Positions 1-16,900 are shown, numbered from the stretch's first letter. The stretch: DNA of 64,000 bases from Portunus trituberculatus (GCF_017591435.1 NC_059268.1:10584184-10648183), one strand, 5' to 3'. Numbers and translations: made by a program. Notes: generated from the sequence alone by a model not told the origin.

Positions 1-205
1 TGGGTGTGTCTCCTTTCACGTGTAGCCCCTGTTCACCTAGCAGTGAGTAGGTACGGGATGTAAATCGAGGAGTTGTGACCTTATTGTCCCGGTGTGTGGT
101 GTGTGCCTGGTCTCAGGCCTATCCGAAGATCGGAAATAATGAGCTCTGAGCTCGTTCCGTAAGGTAACGTCTGGCTGTCTCGTCAGAGACTGCAGCAGAT
201 CAAAC
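1..205 (+). mobile_element. SINE body without a tRNA head
   Basis: This is a SINE body matching the 3' part of the tRNA-derived SINE that follows. It contains the CACCTAGCAGT block, GGTCTCAGGCC and GAGCTCTGAGCTCG. The same variant, with the same unusual start (TGGGTGTGTCTCC), occurs inverted at 62386-62587. Either the head lies outside the window or this is a distinct subfamily. Confidence 0.7.
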
Positions 206-226
206 AGTGAATTACACACACACACC

Positions 227-466
227 GCGTAGTGTAGTGGTTAGCACGCTCGACTCACAATCGAGAGGGCCGGGTTCGAGTCCCCGTAAGCGGCAAGGCA
301 AATGGGCAAGCCTCTTAATGTGTGGCCCTGTTCACCTAGCAGTAAATAGGTACGGTGTGCTTTGTGTGTTGATGTGGTCTCAGTCCTACCCGAAGATCGG
401 TCTATGAGCTCTGAGCTCGCTCCGTAATGGGGAAGACTGGCTGGATGACCAGTAGGCGACCGAGGT
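227..466 (+). mobile_element. tRNA-Val-derived SINE
   Basis: The head (about 227-291) has an A-box-like TAGTGTAGTGG and a B-box GGTTCGAGTCC. A 5-bp anticodon stem CTCGA/TCGAG encloses the loop CTCACAA, so the ancestral anticodon is CAC (Val). A conserved SINE body follows. The copy sits between short (AC)n on its 5' side and long (AC)n on its 3' side. It is a SINE rather than a tRNA gene: the head runs straight into the body and no acceptor stem closes. Confidence 0.85.
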
Positions 467-467
467 G

Positions 468-512
<45 letters not shown>
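466..512. repeat. (AC)n microsatellite
   Basis: A near-perfect AC dinucleotide run joins the 3' end of one SINE to the 5' end of the next. Confidence 0.95.
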
Positions 513-513
<1 letters not shown>

Positions 514-657
514 GCGTAGTGTATAGTGGTTAGCGTCCCGGGAAGCAGCGAGGCAAATGGGCAAGCCTCTTAATGTGTAGCCCCTGTTCACCTAGCAGTG
601 GTATGGTCTCAGTCCTACCCGATGATTGGTCACTACGAGCTCTGAACGAACTTCTTT
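513..657 (+). mobile_element. tRNA-derived SINE, internally deleted
   Basis: It has the same A-box region (GTATAGTGGTTAGCG) as the preceding SINE. The anticodon arm and B-box are deleted, and the head joins directly to the GGCAAATGGGCAAGCCTC body. It ends near GAGCTCTGAACG. Confidence 0.75.
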
Positions 658-659
658 AG

Positions 660-1970
660 GCCATAGCTAATCCTGCTTAGTAATGACCGAGGAAGGTTAA
701 TTCTCTTTGTCATATTTAATGTTATAATAAGCTGCATAAATTGTTCGCAGTGATGCCGATACAATATTCGAGCGCTATTGGAAATTTTATTGTCCTTGAT
801 ATTATTTTCAACACCATAAAATTTCAATGAATCTGTATAAGCGTTGACATGTTTACAATAATTTTACGTAAGGCATGACAAGTAAGTAACTAGGATGAAG
901 TCATAATATTGTTTATCGGTTATTTTATCGCTGGTTAAGAAATATTGATAAATTCATATCATTGACAATTATCCGCTATATGTTTGTGCCCACATACCAC
1001 GAAAGATGAATAAACATACAGCCTACTTCATCGCGCGCACCAGAGCTCGTATACTCTCTTCTCTTATAGATATATAGATTATGATTATCAGTCTTCGTAT
1101 GTCCGTTTTTTTTTTTTTTTTTTTTTTTTTTTTCCAATATCTTTTGTGTAAAGTCCCAACCAAGCAAACTATAATAATCATGCAAACACCCTTAAAAACA
1201 CTTTCACTGCCACAAGTGGCAAGTACTTGAGTAAGATAGAGATACCTTTCCCGTACGGACCGTACCTAGTCGTACTGTACCCTATCCATCTTTGAAAGTT
1301 GTAGCACTGTACGTTAATTATTTTGTCGTATCGATCTCCAGCCAGCCAACTATGGTCTTTGGGTTTGGGTTGTTTTCTCTGTTTGGGTTACATAATCCCA
1401 TAGGCAGTACGCCGTACGGGTTGCGTCAAGGCCAGAATGACTATTTATACCGTAGGTATCAACAAGGTCACTCGGCTGGCGGGATAGGGAAAGTGCGCAG
1501 AGAATACCAACGTGGGCTGCCATGTGACTCAGATAGTGAAGACTGAAGAGCTCCCAACGGTGGTATATCACGAAGTAGGACTACGGATTGAATTTTGCAA
1601 TATAGATGATGCAAGTGGTACGTGGAACATTACTATATTAATTTTAAGGATGAGAGACTATCCTACAGTCCTCATCCTTGCCAGTTCTTGGGTAAAGAAA
1701 CAACGTAAATCATTACGGGTGTATTATGTCATGCCTTACTGGTTATGTATGCATAGGCCTACACCCCTATAAGTGAACATATTTCTCTGCATAACTATAG
1801 ATTCGATCTGTTGATGCAATACCGTTGGGTACATAATGTGCGTGGATATGCACTGGACATCAGCATAAATATAGCAATGGTATATAATTTACACTACTAA
1901 ACAGGTAGCATTCTTATCTCAGTTATGCATAGTACCAATGTCATCTAAATTCAGTAAATCTACAGGTTTA
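660..1970. other. AT-rich intergenic stretch, no gene recognised
   Basis: It contains a 28-bp poly(T) run (1106-1133) and a short unrecognised open stretch at 1292-1546 with low-complexity Gly/Arg content and no splice context. I see no conserved domain. Confidence 0.5.
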
Positions 1971-1974
1971 TTTT

Positions 1975-2274
1975 AACCTCGGCCTTTAAAAGCGCGACGC
2001 AGTGATGACGCCACAAGGCCAAGGGAGGGAGAACGAGGCTATGATTGGCTGAGACGCGTGGTACCATGTTAGTGACGTCACTTGCCTACTATTTGTAAAC
2101 AACATCCGATGTCAAGGAAGGGAAGGTGGAATGTACTATTATAGCCCACGTCTGCCAGTTGGTGTATGGCATAGACGGTGGTGTGCGGTGCAGGTGAAGA
2201 TGTGTTAGTTAGGTGAAGGATATACAAGGTATACATACAGAAGTTGCTGCGTCTCCTTGCTGCTTGAGAAAAAG
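1975..2274 (+). promoter_or_regulatory. Putative promoter and 5' UTR exon of the PNPLA8-like gene
   Basis: This GC-richer island has an inverted CCAAT box (ATTGG, 2043-2047) and a perfect cAMP-response-type palindrome TGACGTCA (2073-2080). After it, a likely non-coding exon ends at 2274 with a good donor (AAAAAG|GTCAGT). Its short ATGs are closed at once by stops. The next acceptor in phase with the gene is at 3199. Transcription start and exon limits are inferred. Confidence 0.5.
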
Positions 2275-3199
2275 GTCAGTTGTATCCAGTTCATTACCTC
2301 AACCTAAAATCTTACATGTATCGCCTGCACGGTGTTGGTTGCTTTACGTAATTAATTAAATGTGAATGCACGTGATGGGATTGGTGACTAACTCAGGAAA
2401 TGGTCGATACAGTCATGATCCATACTGTTGAACTGTCCGTGGAGCGTAGAGCTCGACTTTCGACGATGACCACACTTCAAAGGGCACTTCCGTAGCAACC
2501 CTCAGCACTCTTTACAGCTTGAGTTTTCTTAATTATATTTGGGTCAGTGTACGTTATGGTATTTCTTTACATTAAACAGGAGGCATAAACATACGAGTAA
2601 GTATTGTGATGTACTAGATGTCTCACATGACAAAGGCACAGCCTCCTTGTCCCCTCTTGAGGAGTCGGTACCTTTACAAAAAAATATATATATTATAAGT
2701 GATTCCTAACAAAACTGCTATTGACAAAATGGCTTGCAACTAAACTTTCCATAAACAAAAAGTTTGATTTTCCAGTATGAGACAGGTAGAGGTAGAGTAT
2801 GATTGAGTAGGTACGAGTGCTACCAGGTAAGAATGCAGTTTGCGAGGTGTTTGTCATTTGTGCCACCAGGAAATACTTCAAATAATGTGATCTACAACTT
2901 GAGCCAGATAGTAAGTGCTATGGGTATATTGTGGTAAACTGCACTAGCCCACGCACCTGAGAGGTAGTGATGGGATGTCTATACAATGATAATACCGACT
3001 ATACACCTTAATCGTTTCACTGAACAAGGAAGGAGGAACAGTTCTCTCTCTCTCTCTCTGCAAGTTCCATGTGTCAGTGGAGTATCACAGACTTAGATCA
3101 CTGGCAGAGGAATACTATGGCAAGGAATACCACTGCATGCACTTTAACGTACAAAGTGATGGATTTAAGTATTAAAATGTTGCTATCGTATATTTCCAG
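2275..3199 (+). other. Presumed first intron of the PNPLA8-like gene
   Basis: It lies between the candidate 5' UTR donor and the acceptor TATTTCCAG. Only a small (TC)n run near 3043-3059 stands out. Confidence 0.45.
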
Positions 3200-3210
3200 A
3201 TTAAGGAAGG

Positions 3211-8209
<4,999 letters not shown>

Positions 8210-8426
8210 AGTTTGCTTCAGGGTGTTTTACAAAAATATTAGTAGTATACAGGTAATTTTTTGTATAACTTAGAAAAAAATTTCTTGATATTTTTTTATG
8301 TTGTATATTCATTTGTTACTTCTTGTTATGAGCTATTCCTAAGCATTTATTCTATTTATTTATTGTAGATATTCTATGGAAGATTTTATATGCATTTTTA
8401 TTTGTATATTCATATGTTCTTATTGG

Positions 8427-8428
<2 letters not shown>

Positions 8429-8479
<51 letters not shown>
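8429..8479. repeat. (TA)n microsatellite
   Basis: A 51-bp TA run lies in the presumed PNPLA8 3' UTR or downstream flank. Confidence 0.95.
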
Positions 8480-8483
<4 letters not shown>

Positions 8484-8619
8484 AAGTCCTAATATATGAA
8501 AATTATATCTTATATTGAATCGTGATTAGATTACGGGTTTTATTGCAGTGGATTTTATTCCACATTTGGTTTTCTTTCCTATATACATACCTATTATACT
8601 TACTAATTACACTTGTTAG

Positions 8620-8954
8620 GCCTTCCCTGTCTTAGTATCTTTACTGTGATTTTCAGTTTTCTCAAAAATAATCATAGCTTCAGTTTTACCAGCAGTGATT
8701 TTCAGTCTCTCCCTCAGAATCATAGCATCTCCCAATGCTATCTCCTTTTACAGTGTGGGCTTTTCACTGAAATTTATGGGCTAAAGGAGGTGTTTTTTGG
8801 ATACCTCCGTTCTGAAAGCCCATCCATTAGGAAACTGTTACCCTAAGTAAGGAAGCCCATCCTACACTTAGTCTTAGACCATGGCCAGGATTCGAACCCA
8901 TGTGCTTGGGGATCCCTCCGACCCCAGAGCACACGTGGTTCCATTGTACCACTG
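8620..8954 (-). mobile_element. tRNA-derived SINE, second family
   Basis: Read on the minus strand, the head (8954-8880) has an A-box-like GTGGTACAATGG and a B-box GGTTCGAATCC. The body that follows differs from the Val-type SINE and contains a self-complementary CGGAGGTATCC...CACCTCC stretch. The anticodon arm is too degraded for me to assign an isotype. Confidence 0.7.
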
Positions 8955-8959
8955 CTTAA

Positions 8960-10140
8960 CCTACAATCCACAGGTGTCAGATATTTTGCATCTCTGGCCA
9001 CTTACAAAGTCAATTTATAATGAAAAGTTATTTACAGCATTAAAACATCTAGAATGCAAATAAATAAGTCAAGAATAAGTGGGAACAAGTAAACAAAGCA
9101 TGATCAGTTCACATGATGGAGTTGGGACATAACATGAGAGAGAACACGTATTACAGTCACGCATTCCTCTGATGTCTGTCAGTGACATTCAAATAACCAT
9201 AGACATTCTCATCATCTTTAACATCACATAAACATATGACAAACAAGACTAGTAGTGGCTGAGTGAAAGATGAAAAAGTACTTTAACAAAATATATAATG
9301 TAACATTTCCAATGTTTGTTTGATATAATTGTCAAGGGTTGCTAAGACTGGAGCATTACATGAGTAGGTGCTAAACAGTCTTTCAGTAAGGTATCTGTTG
9401 GTAATGTGTTATGTGTAATGAACATGCTGCAGCTTCCCTTTCATTCCCAAACTTTTCCACAAGTTTGGCTATATTCTGTAACTGTACTGGTATGTCTAAG
9501 GGTCCCATTCCACACAAGTTAGGCTAGTTTCTGTAGCTGTGGTACTGGTATGTTGAGTGTCCCATGTCTGAGTATATCAACACAAGTTGGACTAGTTTCT
9601 GTAGCTGTGGTACTGGTATGTTAGGAGTCCCATGTATATCAACACAAATTGGGCTATCTTCTGATATGTGAATGAGTGGTGTGTAAGAGTATATTAATAC
9701 TAGTTGATGATAGTGTACAGCCAGTACATGTTGTCTTGATATTGTGGTGAATTTTAAGCAGTGTGTGCCAGTAAGTAAAATTGCTTGTTTTCCTTATCAA
9801 ATCTTATAAAAAAGTAAGGAATTATAACATGGTTTTCTTTAAACTATTATAACTGTATTGCCATTGAATAACTTGGATGAAATCCACCTGTAATGTGTTC
9901 AGAATATCATTTAGTTTAATTACAACATGCATGTCAACCTATTCTGACTTTGATGTGGTAGTATGTTTGTATAACCATACAACCTCCTGTTAAACTGTTA
10001 ATCTGGCTAATGCCAGATTACAGTGAATAGTAGCGACAACTTATTTAAGGGATATTCATTGTAGATCTGCAGTAGATTTCTTAGTTATCCTTGAACAGAT
10101 TCTCATCTTTTTTGTGGTGTTTTATTACCATAATTTTTAC
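8960..10140. other. Intergenic stretch with a small minisatellite
   Basis: No gene is recognised. It holds about three tandem copies of a 55-69-bp unit (see 9476-9660). The rest is AT-rich unique-looking sequence. Confidence 0.5.
9476..9660. repeat. Minisatellite, about 3 units of 55-69 bp
   Basis: Each unit contains CTGTAgCTGTGGTACTGGTA, a GTCCCAT block and CAACACAAGTTGG. Unit boundaries are near 9476, 9531 and 9599. Confidence 0.75.
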
Positions 10141-10145
10141 CTTAT

Positions 10146-10149
<4 letters not shown>

Positions 10150-10183
<34 letters not shown>

Positions 10184-11930
10184 GCCCCATAAAAACAATT
10201 TCTTAACTAACAACTGGAGACAACTTTCTTACGCAAGTGCCGTGGTGGTGTCAAAGGAAACCAACAGAATTCCACAGCACATCCACAAAGTGTTGGAGCC
10301 CCAGGCAAATTGCCCTGAGTTCCAGGATGTTGATATGGAGAGACTTCTCTTGGCTGTCCCAGAGGCCACTTACAGAGTCCTGAAGGAGAGAAGCCCCCTC
10401 ACCCTTCGTTCGAAGCATCTGTAAAGAGAAAGAAGTCCGGGATAGGCAGTTTGAAGGATTGACCCCGTACCAAGTTCTGATCCTCCAGCCACCACTCCAG
10501 GTCCCGACAACTGCTGAGGTCCCAGCAGACGGGATGGTTGTCTGCCATTGACTGTCTGTCCCACTGCAGATTCAGCTGAATCTGAACAAGGCGCATTCTC
10601 CTCCTCGATCCCAACACTAGAAGAATGAGGGAGGACAAGTGCCCGAGAAGTCACAATCAGTCCTTTGCAGGTGGGGACGGACAACTGAGGAAGGAACGAA
10701 TTGTATTCTGTAGGTTATGTATCCTCCCTTGCGTCGGGAAAACCCTCAAAGGAGGAAAGCAAATCAGCATCCCAAGGAAGGTCTTCTGTTCTGGAGTCAA
10801 GGAGGACTTTTCCCAATTTATGTGAATCCCCAGAACTGAACAGATGTTGATAAGACAAGCTGTGGCTCTTCAAGCCTCATCTGCTGACAAAGCTAGGACT
10901 AACCAGTCATCCAGATACCGGCAGATGCGGAAGCCATGACATTGGATCACCGCTGAGACAGGAGCTATGAGTCAAGTGAAGACTTGTGGGGCAGTAGAGA
11001 GGCCAAAGCAAAGGACTCAAATTTGTACGTGGCAGCCCTCCCAGGTAAAGCACAGGAAACGCCAGCTGTCTGGATGGGCGGGCACCTGGAGATAGGCGTC
11101 CTTCAAATCGAGACACACCATCCAGTTGTCCTGTCGTATTGCAGACATGACGGTCCTGACCATCTCCACCTTGAACTTGGTGGTGACGCCATACTTGTTT
11201 AGGATGGAGATGTTGATGATGGGTCAGAAACCTCCCGAGGCCTTTAGAACGACAAACCCAGGGTAGGGGATGCTTCCTCTACGGCAACCTTGGCCTTTAG
11301 TTGTTGGATCTCCAACCAAAGCGCTTGTCCTTTGAGTGATCCTAGGGCATAACCTCTGGGTTCCTTGAAGTGGGTTGTGAGTGGCAGGAGGGGCAGAGAA
11401 GGGAATCCTGTAGCCTTCCCTTATAACGTCAAGAATCCACGTCGCAGGGGTGCCCCTATCTTGAGCCACTCTTCCCACCTGTAGGCTAGACAGCCCGCAA
11501 CTGCCCCCTGGTGAGGGAGAGGGAGGTTGTCACTTCCAAAAGGCCTTGTCCTTCCGTCCCCATCCTTGCCCACTGGGACGAGATGAGTGAGAGCCGCAAC
11601 TGCCCCCCCCCCCTGGGAGTCCTTGGCACAAGCGGCAATGGATGGTCTTCGGGCAGGAGCAGCAGAGGGCCTCACAGCCATGAGGTGTGCCTGGGGCAGG
11701 ACACGGCCAGGCAAGAGCTCTAAGTGGAGCCTCATGGAGCGCCCTATCAGCATTGCATCTCTTTTTCTGGTAGACTCCGGAACTCCTTACCTGCAGGGAG
11801 TCAATAGGACACAACCCAAGCTCTACTGATTCTCTGTGGAACTGGTCAATAGGACACAGCCCAAGCTCTCCTGATTCCCTGTGGAACTGGTTCCAGAACC
11901 AGTTCTGACGAATCCATCAAGAAACACTTT
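10150..11930 (-). mobile_element. DIRS-like (tyrosine recombinase-type) retroelement, decayed
   Basis: Minus-strand reading gives the order of a DIRS polymerase. First comes an N-terminal RT block with IREGYRIPFSAPP and GFVVLKASGGF (about 11450-11220). Then CLDLKDAYLQVPAHP, FGLSTAPQVFT and the catalytic box RYLDDWLVLA (about 10900), followed by RNase H with FTDAS (about 10410) and LHINILELRAICLGL (about 10330). Several stops (for example after VQI and VFT) and frameshifts make it non-functional. The 3' end runs into a 31-bp poly(A), read as poly(T) at 10150-10180. That is unexpected for DIRS and suggests a LINE-mobilised retrocopy. No tyrosine recombinase ORF is visible. Confidence 0.8.
11801..11890. 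repeat. 45-bp tandem duplication
   Basis: Two adjacent 45-bp units begin TCAATAGGACACA and end TGGAACTGG, with a few substitutions. They lie at the 5' side of the DIRS-like fragment. Confidence 0.85.
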
Positions 11931-12038
11931 TGTGAATACTTAAATTATCGGTTCCTGCCCATCATTAACTTCATATAAATGGTAAGAGACAACTCATTTA
12001 TATCTAGATATAAACAAAGAATAACAGTAACCACTAAC

Positions 12039-12203
12039 CTGTAGAATACATTTTGTACAGACAGCATAGAGACGATGGTAAGGATCTCATTTGAGCACTG
12101 TAAGTGAACTGACATGATCAACATTTTGGCAAGATTGGGCTCAAGAGGAAACTCAGCCATTCGTCTCCCCATTCGAGTTAGCAGTCCTTCATCATCCAGG
12201 GCA
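12039..12203 (-). pseudogene. DHX8: Isolated DHX8/PRP22-like helicase exon (C-terminal region)
   Basis: A 165-bp open exon has acceptor ATTACAG and donor GTTAGT. It encodes ALDDEGLL, GRRMAEFPLEP, KMLIMSVHL and TIVSMLSVQNVFY, the helicase-associated region of the DEAH-box spliceosome helicase DHX8/PRP22. No stop is present and both splice sites look intact. The flanking exons expected on either side are missing. The only other DHX8-like exon seen is N-terminal, at 17846-17934 on the same strand. I read the pair as a partial gene copy or an eroded gene; a local assembly problem is the alternative. Confidence 0.72.
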
Positions 12204-12265
12204 CTGTAATATGAATCAACATTATCTCAAATACATCACACCTCACACATATTCCACTTCATAAC

Positions 12266-12886
12266 CAGTGGCAGCTCGTGTATAGGCACTGTGGAACTGC
12301 CGCACCACCTATTTCCACTTCATATTATCGATAATATTTAATATAATGATTTTTCTTTAATTCTTTCTTTATACTTGTACAATATATAATCCTTAAACTT
12401 AATATCAGTAGCCTCCCTCAAAAAAAAAAAAATCTTAAATGGAACTGTGCACATCACAGTTCCAGCGGTGTGAAATTTGAATGGTTTGCGCATGCACACA
12501 TAGGAGACTGCTCATGGGGGAGGTGAGAGAGAGGGAGCACTGTCATTCCCACTGTGCCGAACTTGACGCACTGGTAGAAGGTAGTATTTATCTTGTACTC
12601 CAAGTGCACTGTGCTTAAAAACCAGTGATCAAGGAAAAAATTATTCATCTTTTTGCACAAATTAAAACAAGAAGAGTGGATTTCATTTCTAAATGAATGG
12701 ATCAAGATTGAACTGTGACAGTTTAGATTATAAGTTAAAAAAAAATATTTATTTTCTTTTAGGATACTATAAAGTCTCTGAAAAAAATTTTCTTATACCT
12801 GTGTGTTGCCTTTTACAAAATATTAGAACAAGGGCTAAAAATTTTGGTGCAGTACCCTGACTAATATTAACTATGAGCTGCCACTG
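12266..12886. mobile_element. Non-autonomous hAT-type DNA transposon (MITE), 621 bp
   Basis: Terminal inverted repeats CAGTGGCAGCTC lie at both ends. They are flanked by an 8-bp target duplication, TTCATAAC on the left (12258-12265) and CTCATAAC on the right (12887-12894), with one mismatch. CAGTGG termini and 8-bp duplications are hAT hallmarks. No transposase is recognisable. Confidence 0.85.
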
Positions 12887-12894
12887 CTCATAAC

Positions 12895-13168
12895 AAGAAA
12901 ATCTCAATACAGTAAATGCTTTACATATACGTAATAATGAACACATATATGGAGAAAGGTGGATTGATGAAGCTCAAAATTCTCTATATCCAAACATCAC
13001 TAATCAAGATACACCTAGTGAACTCAGTTTCTTATTTACAAAATTATTTGATTGCATGCATCCTCTCATCTCTCAACTTTCCATTTGACTCTATATTTAC
13101 AGCTACAAGCAAATAGAGACAGGAGCTCTGTCACAGTACAAATTAAACTTATAACTCAAGGTACGCCT

Positions 13169-13170
<2 letters not shown>
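12895..13170. other. Short unassigned stretch
   Basis: AT-rich sequence with no recognised coding or repeat similarity. It does not contain the missing DHX8 exons. Confidence 0.4.

Positions 13171-13237
<67 letters not shown>
13171..13237. repeat. (TA)n microsatellite
   Basis: A 67-bp TA run abuts the left end of a Tigger-like element. Confidence 0.95.
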
Positions 13238-13239
<2 letters not shown>

Positions 13240-13241
<2 letters not shown>

Positions 13242-13952
13242 AGTAACTCGATTTACGCGATAGATGCATTTCAAGAGGCATCGCGTATTTCAAAATTTCC
13301 ATAAAACAAACATGTAATTCCCATAAGAAACAACATATAATAGGGGAGGATGCGGGATGTGGTCCAAAAAAATTCATACAAAATACTCTATTTATTTAGC
13401 TAAATTAATATTTTTTTTATTATTTACCATTCTAAATACTAGAAGTGTATTTAAAGTAAAGGGAAAGCAAGACATGATAAGAGAAAGCAAAAAATAATAA
13501 GAGGAAACAACAAGACAAAGAATACGTAAACACAACACTCACTGCGTCACTGCCTTCACCACTCACACCACAGTCAGTCACCATCTTCCTCTGAGCTTTA
13601 CCACTTTATCAAAAATCCACTTATCAAAAATAATCCCACATGCAAAAGAAGATGAAGGACGTTTTGGGGCCATCTTGGTGAATTATAGGCAGATTGAAGA
13701 GATTCCGTCTGTACTCAGTGCTGGCACACTGTAAATGAGGCACAAGAAGAGCGGAGCTCCCACCTATTGGCCAGCTGCGGAACTCTCTGGCGCACAGTTT
13801 GAAATTGCATCTGGTGCTCAGTTTGAAAATGCGATTAGACCAAATCGCGTATAAGCAAACCGATCGCGTAAATTAAATTAATTATAATATTTTTTCGGTC
13901 GCATTATAATAAAAACGCATAAATAAAACACACGTAAATCAAGAGTTACCTG
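13240..13952. mobile_element. Tigger/pogo-like DNA transposon, 713 bp
   Basis: Its termini are inverted repeats (CAAGTAACTCGATTTACG on the left, the complement of CAGGTAACTCTTGATTTACG on the right). A TA follows the right end and the left end joins a (TA)n tract. Simple hairpin-rich ends repeat the CGCGTA motif. No transposase ORF is visible. Confidence 0.78.
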
Positions 13953-13953
13953 T

Positions 13954-16900
13954 ATGTATCTGAGCACTGTTCTCATCTCTCTCTCTCCATCAAGTAATCC
14001 CTTATCCAATCTAACAAAGGTCCTCTCAGTCCTCCTATGCCCTCTAACTTCCAAAGTAGTCTGCTGTGAAGGATTTTATCAAAACCCTATTTTATGTCTA
14101 GGTATACTGTGTCCACCCATTCATCTCTCCTCTCAAGTCCTTCTATTACTCTTGAGTAGAAATTTAATAAGTTTGACACACATTACTGTCCTGTCCTAAA
14201 CCCAACTTGTCTATTTGATATAACTTGTTCTTCCAGATATTTAAGCAATTTTTCTTTAATAACATTGCATATATCTTCCTCACAACACTTGTAAGTGACA
14301 CCAGTCTGTAATTTAATGGCTCGGTTGACTTTCCTCCTTTGAATATTGTGATTATGTTTGCTCTTTTCCATTCTAGTGGTACTCTCCCTTCTTTCAATTA
14401 ACTTGTAACCATTTCCCAAATTGGATCTAACAGCTGCTCTTTACATTCTTTTAGCAACAAGCCTGATATACCATACGCCCCCATTGCTTTTCTGACATCC
14501 AAATTATCTAGTAGTCTTCCAATATCTTCTTTGTACACTATGATTTCCTGCAATCCTCAGCAATGCAATGTCCTATTTGGTTCTGTAAACTCCTCTTCTA
14601 CAGTGAACACAGTTTTGAAAGTCTCATTCATTATTTCACTCATTTCCTTTGCTGTTTGGTATGTCTTCCCTCCTTTAATTATTTTTTCTAGTTTCCTTAA
14701 TCTTCATCTTACCATTTATATATCTGTAGAAAAGCTTGTGTTCATCTTCACTTCCGCACATCTTTTTTTTTTTTTTTTTTTCAGTTTCTTTCTTCCTCTC
14801 TCCTTACTCTAATATATTTATTTCTCCTATCCTTATTCTGTTGTCTGTTATTTTCATTTCTCTGTTTTTGAGTTTCTTTCTAGTTTTATCTTTTGCCTTT
14901 TTAGCTTCTAAACATATGGCATTGTACTAGGTGTGTATATTTTTCTTTACTTTACAGATAGTGCGTATTTCTTCACTCCTTCATTATGTTTCAGTAGGAA
15001 TATTTCATATTTCCCCTATATTGTCCTTCTGTTCATAATGTTCCTCCATTCAATATCAGCAAAAACTTTTCTTAACTTTTCAAAATTTGCTCTTGCATAA
15101 TCAAATCTCTCTTTTTTGTAGTCTTCACTATATCTTATCCCATCCTCTTCCTGCATTTCTAACTCTAATGTAACATGATCACTTCTTCCCATTGGACTAA
15201 GGTATTGTTCCACCATCAACCTTCCCAAGGATGTCAAGAGGCCGTTGGCTGATGTAGAGTGGCACAACATGGACCCACTTCCCTGAGTGAGACTGGACTC
15301 AGTGTGTGAGTATAGACGGGCCACTCCTTTTCCTCCCAGATTCCCCAAGCACAGAAAAACACTATTGTTCCTCCTTTGTGTTTAATTTGCATACAAGTTC
15401 TGGCACAGGTACAGCTTGTGGGGGCAAGATGCAAGGAGATAGTGCAAGGACTAATAGGCTCCTGTCCTGACTGACTAGTCCCGTGCAGCTACCGCACCAT
15501 CTCGCCTCCAAACACACACGCATGCACACACATGAACCTGAATTCAACACCTGAATCACACGCTCGTAACACTAAACACATACACAAACCCAAATCCAAC
15601 ACCCAAACCACACACTCGTAACACTATTGTATGCTGAAATGGGGCTCTGGCTTCTTTGTGAATACTAGGTCAAGCAACGATGGTTTTTCTTTTCCTCTGT
15701 ACCATATTGATTCTTTCACCCACTGATCGAGTGAATTTACCACAGTCAACTGTAACACCTCCTCGCTCCATTGTCTAGCATTACCCATTACTTCCATCTC
15801 TCTCCAGTTTACTCTTTTACAGTTAAAGTCTCCTATTAATAGTTAACTCTCTTATATTATCTAGGCACTTAATCACCTCTCTTTGCATATCTGTATGTTC
15901 CTCAGTTCCCCATGTATTTGTCTTAGGTGGCACATATGATTTTTCTTTTTCCTGTTGTGATTGTTACTCCCACTACTTCTGCCAAACTATCACCATATTG
16001 CACTTTCTCCACACATATATTATCACAAACCATCAGTAGCACTCCTCCTCCCCCCTTTTCCTTTCCTGTCTCTTCTCCAGCTATTATATCCCTCTTCTTT
16101 AAAGCTAACATGGATCTCTTTTAGTTTTGTTTCTACTATGCATATTACATCCAGTCTTTTTATCTTTCAAATAATCTCTAACCTCCAACACACTGTATAA
16201 CAACCCATCTATATCAGTGTAAGTCACTCTTAATTTCTTGCCTCTTCCATGACCTCCTTCTTCTGAAGATATTTTTTTAGTCTCATATTCTAGAACCATC
16301 CAATAGAAATTCTTTTCTCGATCTCCGTCCTTTCCTCGTCTTTTCCTTAGCTTCATTTCTTAGCACTTTCTCCTCCCTCTCTTCCAGATTCATACCTCTT
16401 TTTATCCATATATCCTTAAATTCAATATCATCAGGAGCTTCCCTTTTCTTGTCATACTTTCCTCCACCGCCACCTGCGATCTCATCCTCACTTTCATTGG
16501 TCTCTTACCCCTTCACTAAATCTTCTCAACCTAATCACTTCCTCCACTTCCTGGTCCAACTCCTGTGTGCTGTCCTGGACCTGTTTGATAATAGTTTGGG
16601 CCAATTTTCTCTCTTCTCACTCTCTCATGCACTTGTTTGGATTTTTTTTTTTTTTCCTTCATACCAAAAATTAAGATACATTTCCTCTTATCCACCATAT
16701 CCCTCACTATGTCTTCTTTCTCCTTAATTACTAATATAACAGTGTCTTTTGTCTTTTCCTGAATTTACTTCCTTACTAACTCTGAAAATTTAACTTTTCC
16801 TCTTCCTGTTCCCGTTTCCATGCATTTCGTAATTCCTCCAACTTGCTTTCACCCAATCCATTCTCTACCTTATCCTCCCCATCCTGTATTTTTTTTCTGT

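Noticed and set aside
227..300. A possible functional tRNA-Val(CAC) gene
   Set aside because: A and B boxes and the anticodon arm are present. The head runs into a repeated SINE body with no matching acceptor stem or terminator, and near-identical copies occur at 55838 and 62232.
1292..1772. Open frames before the PNPLA8 promoter as an upstream exon
   Set aside because: No splice sites connect them in phase to exon 1, and the coding start has its own upstream stop.
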